From an uncultured Alphaproteobacteria bacterium (GTDB taxonomy: Bacteria; Pseudomonadota; Alphaproteobacteria; Rs-D84): DNA of 59,080 bases. The stretch is from positions 1 through 59,080 of the forward strand of contig CALXLO010000005.1 of assembly GCA_944389235.1 (NCBI GenBank), given 5' to 3'. Position numbers and translations under genes: made by a program. Positions 54,325-59,080 of this stretch are shown here, in pieces. Under the pieces are notes generated by a model. The model saw only the letters and a list, made by a program, of their open reading frames with translations, did not search any database and was not told where the DNA came from. Every line of letters begins with the position of its first letter. Position 1 is the first letter of the stretch.

Positions 54325-54643
54325 GTTCGTATCCTTTGTTGTGTGGTCATTATAAACAGTTTTTATAAAAAATCAAATATTATATTAATTATTTGTTGTT
54401 TTTATTGGGCCTGTTAGTTTTGTTGAAAATTGTTTTTAGTTTTTTATTAACAAGTTTTCAACAATTTTTTGCCAGATTTCTGGCGATTTTTGTTATGTTG
54501 TTGAAAACATCGGTTTAATAATTAACTGTTAAAAACATGATTAGTTATCAACAATTTTAACAAAATTTTTATGTTGTTTTTTATACTTGTTGAAAACTGT
54601 TGAAATTGTTATAATTTTAGCATCAGGGGGGATTTTATCCAAA
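54325..54643. other. AT-rich spacer with five TTTTCAACA-type 9-mers (candidate oriC)
   Basis: TGTTGAAAA or its complement at 54421, 54455 and 54499, the variants TTATCAACA at 54545 and TGTTGAAAT at 54598, and TGTTGAAAA at 54588. TTTTCAACA differs from the DnaA box consensus TTWTNCACA at one position, always the same. No gene is seen here. May instead be operators for the VirB3-VirB4 genes. Confidence 0.5.
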
Positions 54644-54940
54644 ATGCGACAGCAAGTACTGAAAGCATTAGCAAATCCGGCGCGTATATTTTATGTGCCT
54701 TATACATTGGCTGTGATTAATTTCGCAGTTCAATTTATTGTATTTATAATAGTGTTTATTGCTGGATTAATTGCGTATGGGGCTGAATCTTGGGTAAATC
54801 CGCTGTATTTTCTGATATCTGTTTGCCTGGTGCATATAATATTGGCGGCGTTTTCAAAGCGTGAACCACAACTGGGGCAGATTATTTCAGCAAAATTACA
54901 GTTGTTTAAGAAAAAAATACCAGGACGGTTGGCGGCATAG
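54644..54940 (+). CDS. virB3: VirB3/TrbD-like type IV secretion membrane protein
   Basis: 98 aa, two predicted membrane helices (about 22-46 and 54-75) after a basic N-terminus (QVLKALANPARIFYVPYTLA, matching the VirB3 opening of short soluble part, then helices). Ends in the charged EPQLGQIISAKLQLFKKK. ATG at 54644; a GGGGGG tract lies 13 bases before, unusually far. Identity is supported by VirB4 following after three bases. Confidence 0.82.
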   Translation: MRQQVLKALANPARIFYVPYTLAVINFAVQFIVFIIVFIAGLIAYGAESWVNPLYFLISVCLVHIILAAFSKREPQLGQIISAKLQLFKKKIPGRLAA

Positions 54941-54943
54941 AAT

Positions 54944-57358
54944 ATGAATGAATTTTTTGACAGTTTCGCAGGCGGTGTATTTCCTATTACAGCCACAATT
55001 TTGATTATGGCTGTGGTGTTTGTGTTTATTATACTGTTAATCTACATCCCGGCATTAACGCGCAAGATTTTCCCGAAATTTGGATATACACGCTATTCTG
55101 CATATCTGCCGTTCAAGACAGTGTATAATGATAATTCGTTGACATTGACAAATGGTGCTATATTGCGTGTATACCGTGTCGCAGGTGTTCAAACCAGTAT
55201 GCAAGATGCGCAAACGCGTGAAAAATTCTTGGGCCTGCGCGCCCAGTTATTTAATCAGATTCGCGACCCAAATGTCGTACTGCGTTTTTATATGATTCGC
55301 GATGCAGTTGATGAAAATACAGACTATGAATTTGATCAACCTGTATTGCAAAAAATATATAATAAATGGAAATCCCAAGGATTGCGGATTTTTACAAATA
55401 ATTATTATATTGCGCTGTCTGTTGGCGGGACAAACGCACGCGAAAAATTAAACCAATACAGCAGTTATATAGAATCTGTCTTGGCGGCATATAAACCAAC
55501 AGTTTTGCGTAATGATTCACCAGATAATATGGCGCGATTCTTTGGTCGTATATTATCGCCAATTACAAAACCATCGCCAATTGTGTGTGATAATCGTATT
55601 GGTGATATTGCAACTGTTGATGATGTTGATTTTTTGCCAGATGGCACTGTGCGTTATGTTGGGGCAGGGCGGCAAACTTTTGCGGCAATGGTGTCATTCA
55701 AAACATCGCCAGATTATCTGGATGAAGATTTCTTTAATTCTATATCAACCATACAAACAGAAATGATTTGTATGAACGGTTTTAGTATAATGGATGCGTC
55801 CGGCATAGAAAGTGTTTTACGGCAACGACGCGCCACAGCCGATGAAAAAAACAAGTCTTCGACAGAACAAATTTCTGCGGCAGAATCTGCGATGGATGAA
55901 AATATTTCCGGAAATCAGAATCTGGTTGGATATTATCCGTTGTTTATAATATTTGGTGCAACACCTGATGCATTGAAAAAATACATAGATGATTTTAACA
56001 AGATTGCTGCATCGTTTGGGGTTTCACCAATTACAGAAAGTTTTGCAGCCAAGGTTTCTTGGTTTGCACAAATTCCGGGTTTTGATACATTTCCACGCAG
56101 TTTCAAAATGTTGTCAAAAACTGCTGCAATCAGTGTGCCTATGTCCAGTACTTCGCGTGGTGTTTCAAACAGTGATTGGGGACCTGGACCATTGGTTGTA
56201 TTTCCAACTGCCCAGGGGACACCGTATCAATTCCAATTCCATGTATCTGACCAACCGGCGGCTGTGGCACATACTTTGACAATTGGACCAACAGGTGGTG
56301 GTAAAACAACATTGTTTAGTTTCTTGATTTCGCAATCATTGCGACACCCGAAATTAAAAGCTTTCTTTTTTGACCGTAATAAAGGCGCGGAAATCTTTAC
56401 ATTGGCGGTCGGTGGAAAATATGTTGTTATGCAAGGCAAAGAAAAAGATGAATCTGCTTTGACATTTCAAACACACTTAAATCCGTTAAAAATGCCAGAT
56501 ACTGCATCTAATCGGGCGTTTTTACGGCGTTGGTTTGCAATGATTACAGGACAATCTGACCCGTTATCAAGTGATGAAATTGCGCGTGCGGTTTCTGTTA
56601 ACTTTGATTACTTGCAGGAAAATGACAGATTGTTGAAAAATTTATGGGAAAGTTGTTTTTCATCATCTGGTAATATGCGGCCGGCATTGAAAAAATGGGT
56701 AGACCCATTGCAATATGGTGATATATTTAATGAAGATTCTGATACATTGGATTTGAACGCCAGGTTAACAACTTTTGATTTTACCGAAATTTTACAAGAT
56801 GAAGTTTTGGCACCGGCGGTTATATCATATATATTACACAGAATAAATAATATAACTGTATCTGGTGGAAACCCGTCTTTAATCATGATTGATGAAACTG
56901 CGCCGATGCTGGAAAATAAAATGTTTCGTGAAAACTTTATTACCGGACTGCAAGAAGGGCGCAAAAATCGCCAGGCATATATGGTCGCGTTCCAGCGCGC
57001 AAATGTTCTGGATAAATTGGGAATTGGTGATGTTGTTCGGGGGCAAGCACAAACTGTGCTGTTTTTCCGTAATCCAGCCGCCGATGCGTCTGATTATGCG
57101 TATTGGAATTTGAATCCATTGGAAATGGCATTTATCCAAGGCAAAGCATATCCAAATTTGAAACGCGCTGTATTGCTGTCGCGGCCGGTTACAGGCGAAT
57201 CTGTTATATTAAATACAGAACTTGGCGGATTGGGTAATTTATTGCGATTGTTTGAATCTGGGCGGTCGTCTGTTTTATTGGCCGAAGAATTATATAAACA
57301 ATTTGGAAATAATTTTGTTGCAGAATACCTGAAAAAACAGGGCGCAGGTGATGTGTAA
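54944..57358 (+). CDS. virB4: VirB4/TrbE-like conjugal transfer ATPase
   Basis: 804 aa. N-terminal membrane helix (about 14-38), CagE/TrbE domain, then the ATPase core: Walker A GPTGGGKTTLF (about 448), FFDRNKGAEIF, Walker B SLIMIDETAP and QEGRKNRQAYMVAFQ. It powers pilus assembly and substrate movement in a type IV secretion system. A separate N-terminal helix is not universal in VirB4 and may replace part of VirB3 anchoring. VirB5, B6, B8-B11 and D4 are not in the window. Confidence 0.92.
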   Translation: MNEFFDSFAGGVFPITATILIMAVVFVFIILLIYIPALTRKIFPKFGYTRYSAYLPFKTVYNDNSLTLTNGAILRVYRVAGVQTSMQDAQTREKFLGLRAQLFNQIRDPNVVLRFYMIRDAVDENTDYEFDQPVLQKIYNKWKSQGLRIFTNNYYIALSVGGTNAREKLNQYSSYIESVLAAYKPTVLRNDSPDNMARFFGRILSPITKPSPIVCDNRIGDIATVDDVDFLPDGTVRYVGAGRQTFAAMVSFKTSPDYLDEDFFNSISTIQTEMICMNGFSIMDASGIESVLRQRRATADEKNKSSTEQISAAESAMDENISGNQNLVGYYPLFIIFGATPDALKKYIDDFNKIAASFGVSPITESFAAKVSWFAQIPGFDTFPRSFKMLSKTAAISVPMSSTSRGVSNSDWGPGPLVVFPTAQGTPYQFQFHVSDQPAAVAHTLTIGPTGGGKTTLFSFLISQSLRHPKLKAFFFDRNKGAEIFTLAVGGKYVVMQGKEKDESALTFQTHLNPLKMPDTASNRAFLRRWFAMITGQSDPLSSDEIARAVSVNFDYLQENDRLLKNLWESCFSSSGNMRPALKKWVDPLQYGDIFNEDSDTLDLNARLTTFDFTEILQDEVLAPAVISYILHRINNITVSGGNPSLIMIDETAPMLENKMFRENFITGLQEGRKNRQAYMVAFQRANVLDKLGIGDVVRGQAQTVLFFRNPAADASDYAYWNLNPLEMAFIQGKAYPNLKRAVLLSRPVTGESVILNTELGGLGNLLRLFESGRSSVLLAEELYKQFGNNFVAEYLKKQGAGDV

Positions 57359-57372
57359 AAATAATATATAAA

Positions 57373-57990
57373 ATGCGTATAGGGCAACTGGCTATAATAT
57401 TTGGAATGTTTTTTTCTGCTGCTGCGATGGCAGATGATTGTTTGTCGTATAAAATTACCCCAAATGTTGATTTAACTGTACCGCAATGGACAAAACAAGT
57501 TGTGCAACCATTACAAGAAATGGATTTTTTACATGGTAATGTTGTTGCAACAATGGTTGATAATTATGATATTGTTGCAGATATTACAAATATAGAAGAT
57601 GGATATTGTGTTGCACTGAAATCTGTTAATGCGATGGTTGGATACAGTGATTTCTTGGTCCAGATTGATATTCGCCATGCGCCGGATACATGTTCATACA
57701 ACGCGATTTTGGCACACGAGGACGAGCATATACGCGCATATCTGTCGGTGATGGATGATAACCGTAAAAATTTGCAAAGTGCGATATATAATGCTGCAAA
57801 TTCAATTACACCAATTTTTGTTTATAATCAATCTGATATAGATGCCGCAATTAATGAATTAAATGCTGAATTACAGGCGCATCCAGATTTAATTTTAGCA
57901 AAACAAAAAATCAAAGCTGCCGAAGAAATCCGTAATAAACGCGTTGACCAACATGATACAGGCGAAAGTTTACGCAAATGCTTTGAATAA
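57373..57990 (+). CDS. Secreted HExxH protein (DUF922-like)
   Basis: 205 aa with signal peptide (MRIGQLAIIFGMFFSAAAMA, cleavage after AMA). A zincin motif LAHEDEHIRAY (HExxH) near residue 117 and conserved Cys residues around it (CVALKS, CSYNAI). A C-terminal helix-rich tail (about 150-205). DUF922 family members are secreted proteins with this motif, of unproven peptidase activity. Directly follows virB4 (14 bases), so a muralytic or processing role beside a secretion system is a reasonable inference only. Confidence 0.65.
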   Translation: MRIGQLAIIFGMFFSAAAMADDCLSYKITPNVDLTVPQWTKQVVQPLQEMDFLHGNVVATMVDNYDIVADITNIEDGYCVALKSVNAMVGYSDFLVQIDIRHAPDTCSYNAILAHEDEHIRAYLSVMDDNRKNLQSAIYNAANSITPIFVYNQSDIDAAINELNAELQAHPDLILAKQKIKAAEEIRNKRVDQHDTGESLRKCFE

Positions 57991-57996
57991 AATTAT

Positions 57997-58329
57997 TTAT
58001 TCACGCGTATATGTAAATGTTATGTCGCCGTCGCGCAAAACTAATGTATTTGATGTTAATTGTTCAATTTCATATACATCGGTAAATTCAATTATTTGAC
58101 CGTTACCAATACTGCGCCCAGTCATAATTAAATTATCACCATCGCGCCGCCAAGTATCATACGCCAATGTTGCCATGTTTACAGATGATGCTGTGCCGTC
58201 GGTGTTTAATACAAAACCCTGGGTCATATTTTCCATGCCAGGCACCGGCTGAACCCAAGTACCATATATGGTCGCATCACCGCACGCCGCTAAAAATAAA
58301 ATACAAAATAATGAAAATATCTTTTTCAT
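57997..58329 (-). CDS. Small lipoprotein, lipocalin-like
   Basis: 110 aa. Signal peptide with lipobox LFLAAC (Cys16), mature body beginning GDATIYGTWVQPVPG, followed by strands of the short lipocalin-like fold (GFVLNTDGTASSV, DTWRRDGDNLIMTGRSIGNG, LVLRDGDITFTYTRE). GTW and strand pattern match PF12702-type proteins, but there is no catalytic motif. Convergent with the HExxH gene, six bases between stops. Ligand unknown. Confidence 0.7.
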   Translation of the reverse strand: MKKIFSLFCILFLAACGDATIYGTWVQPVPGMENMTQGFVLNTDGTASSVNMATLAYDTWRRDGDNLIMTGRSIGNGQIIEFTDVYEIEQLTSNTLVLRDGDITFTYTRE

Positions 58330-58634
58330 GCCTTATATTATATCAATAATTTTAATATTGTTAAATCATTATTTATATTTTTTTGCAAATACATTAAAAT
58401 GCGTATAAATCATCTTTTGATAATTAATTTTTTATAATGTATTAATTTAATTAAAAAAAGCCCAGAAATCTGTGCGGAATTTTGGTTGCCGGGTATGGAT
58501 TTACTTCGCTGCACTGAAACATTTGCTTGTGCAAACGGGCGTACTGCTGTCCGCCTGGTTTCTGCGGTTCAAATCCAATACAATACGCATAAAATAAAAA
58601 AACATACCACAAAGGGTATGTTTTTCATTTTAAC
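58330..58634. other. Spacer with a degenerate tRNA-like fragment and a terminator
   Basis: No gene recognised. TCTGCGGTTCAAATCC at 58561 repeats, in opposite orientation and with a few changes, the T-arm of the tRNA-Asn fragment at 58635. Hairpin AACATACC/GGTATGTT with T5 is at 58601-58625. The rest is AT-rich. Confidence 0.45.
58600..58626. terminator. Intrinsic terminator beside the tRNA-Asn fragment
   Basis: AACATACC-ACAAAG-GGTATGTT flanked by A and T runs on both strands. Confidence 0.7.
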
Positions 58635-58675
58635 TGGTTGCGGAGTGTGGATTTGAACCACAGACCTTCAGTTAA
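58635..58675 (-). pseudogene. 3' half of tRNA-Asn (anticodon side to CCA), truncated
   Basis: Read on the minus strand: GUUAACUGAAGG, intact T-arm UGUGG-UUCAAAU-CCACA, acceptor strand UCCGCAA and CCA. The 5' half (acceptor, D-arm, 5' anticodon stem) is absent; the sequence ahead, CTTGACCC, does not pair. This is what remains when an element integrates in or near an anticodon loop. Confidence 0.75.
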
Positions 58676-58859
58676 CGGGTCAAGTGTTTAATAGTGTTTA
58701 ATATTGTTTAATTTTTCTTGATTTTCTGCGTGCTGTGTCACATAATAACTTTAACAAGATTTAATAAAAATTGGTAGCAAAATGTGAAAATTTGTGATAT
58801 CAGTAGCAAATAGGTAGCAAAACAAAAAAGATAACGGGTCAAATTTACAGGGGTAAAAA
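58676..58859. other. Left end of a putative integrated element, noncoding
   Basis: Contains short direct repeats: GTGTTTAAT-type units (58684-58710), GTAGCAAA-type units (58770-58820), and TAACGGGTCAA at 58673 and again at 58832. No gene recognised; AT-rich and unlike its left neighbour. Confidence 0.45.
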
Positions 58860-59080
58860 ATGACAGATACGACACTGAAACTGTTCCAAGATACGAATAT
58901 CAGAACCCAATGGGATGCGGATGCTGAAAAGTGGTATTTTTCCATTGTTGATGTTATTGCGGCATTAACCGGCACAGACAACCCAAGACGTTATTGGTCT
59001 GATTTAAAACGCAAGTTAACTCAGGAAGGTAGTGAGTTGTACGAAAAAATCGTACAACTGAAATTACAATCGTCCGATGG
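58860..59080 (+). CDS. Bro-N/prophage antirepressor-like protein (partial, runs off window)
   Basis: First 73 residues only. LKLFQDTNIRTQWDADAEKW, then YFSIVDVIAALTG, RRYWSDLKRKLTQEGSELYE match the BRO N-terminal domain family (phage antirepressors and chromosomal relatives). ATG is preceded by AGGGG with suitable spacing. Its position just inside the truncated tRNA-Asn supports membership of a mobile element. The C-terminal domain is out of view. Confidence 0.7.
   Translation, partial: MTDTTLKLFQDTNIRTQWDADAEKWYFSIVDVIAALTGTDNPRRYWSDLKRKLTQEGSELYEKIVQLKLQSSD

Noticed and set aside
54190-58329. Conjugative plasmid or island carrying VirB3-VirB4
   Set aside because: No relaxase, coupling protein or boundary seen; base use and terminators match the flanking chromosome.
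58635-58760. Complete tRNA-Asn gene
   Set aside because: The 5' acceptor, D-arm and matching anticodon stem cannot be found on the minus strand upstream.

Overview
The window looks like chromosome from a low-GC, reduced-genome, host-associated alphaproteobacterium. Evidence: an alphaproteobacterial-type SspB adaptor beside RecF, a ParA/ParB pair next to RsmG, a cluster-poor family 4 uracil-DNA glycosylase of the kind seen in alphaproteobacteria, a type 2 (eukaryote-like) isoleucyl-tRNA synthetase, VirB-type secretion genes, and short versions of several housekeeping proteins (MnmG, GpsA, TopA). TGA reads as stop throughout. A gut RF32-like, Holosporales-like or Rickettsiales-like lineage would fit; the sequence alone does not settle which.

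Layout. 1-805: two copies of a repeat carrying a 54-aa ORF (third copy inverted at 26.5-26.8 kb). 0.8-5.5 kb: a minus-strand TolC / MacA-like / MacB-like tripartite export system. 5.55-5.94 kb: tRNA-Cys whose 3' end and downstream 110 bases are duplicated. 6-13.2 kb: recF-sspB, infC (AUU start), UDG, pal, accB-accC, rnpA-yidD, mreB. 13.2-18.2 kb: gpsA, a TPR protein, rsmG, parS-like palindromes, parA-parB. 18.3-26.4 kb: xseB, mutS, two tandem unknown paralogues, truB, rpsO, a Cys-rich secreted protein, pnp, ybaB. 26.4-27.4 kb: tRNA-Val(UAC), the third repeat copy, then a promoter followed by three degenerate tRNA-Val-like units and a genuine tRNA-Val(GAC). 27.5-33.7 kb: metG, a small unknown, queH, fabD-fabG-mnmG. 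33.8-39.5 kb: outer-membrane protein with a hairpin-rich leader, tRNA-Thr, ileS, a membrane-anchored Cys protein, nth. 39.5-44.1 kb: VirB2-like pilin with a small membrane peptide, and the rpmI-rplT-pheS-pheT operon. 44.2-52.3 kb: one tightly packed operon mreC-mreD-mrdA-rodA-topA-dnaG. 52.3-58.3 kb: ychF, a lone SufBD domain, rpmJ, a repeat cluster resembling DnaA boxes (possible oriC), VirB3-VirB4, a HExxH secreted protein, a lipoprotein. 58.6 kb to the end: the 3' half of a tRNA-Asn and the start of a Bro-N-family gene, which looks like the edge of an integrated element.

How the parts fit. Most genes are housekeeping: envelope elongation (mreB, mreCD, PBP2, RodA), fatty acid synthesis (accBC, fabD, fabG), translation (four synthetase genes, ribosomal proteins, IF-3, tRNA modification) and DNA maintenance (recF, mutS, xseB, nth, UDG, topA, dnaG, parAB). 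The unusual layer is noncoding. At three loci tRNA sequence has been duplicated or truncated. A nearly constant palindrome, CCGGC-AAA/TTT-GCCGG, serves as the intrinsic terminator in about ten places. A 54-aa ORF is carried on a dispersed repeat. No CRISPR array, rRNA gene or transposase was seen.
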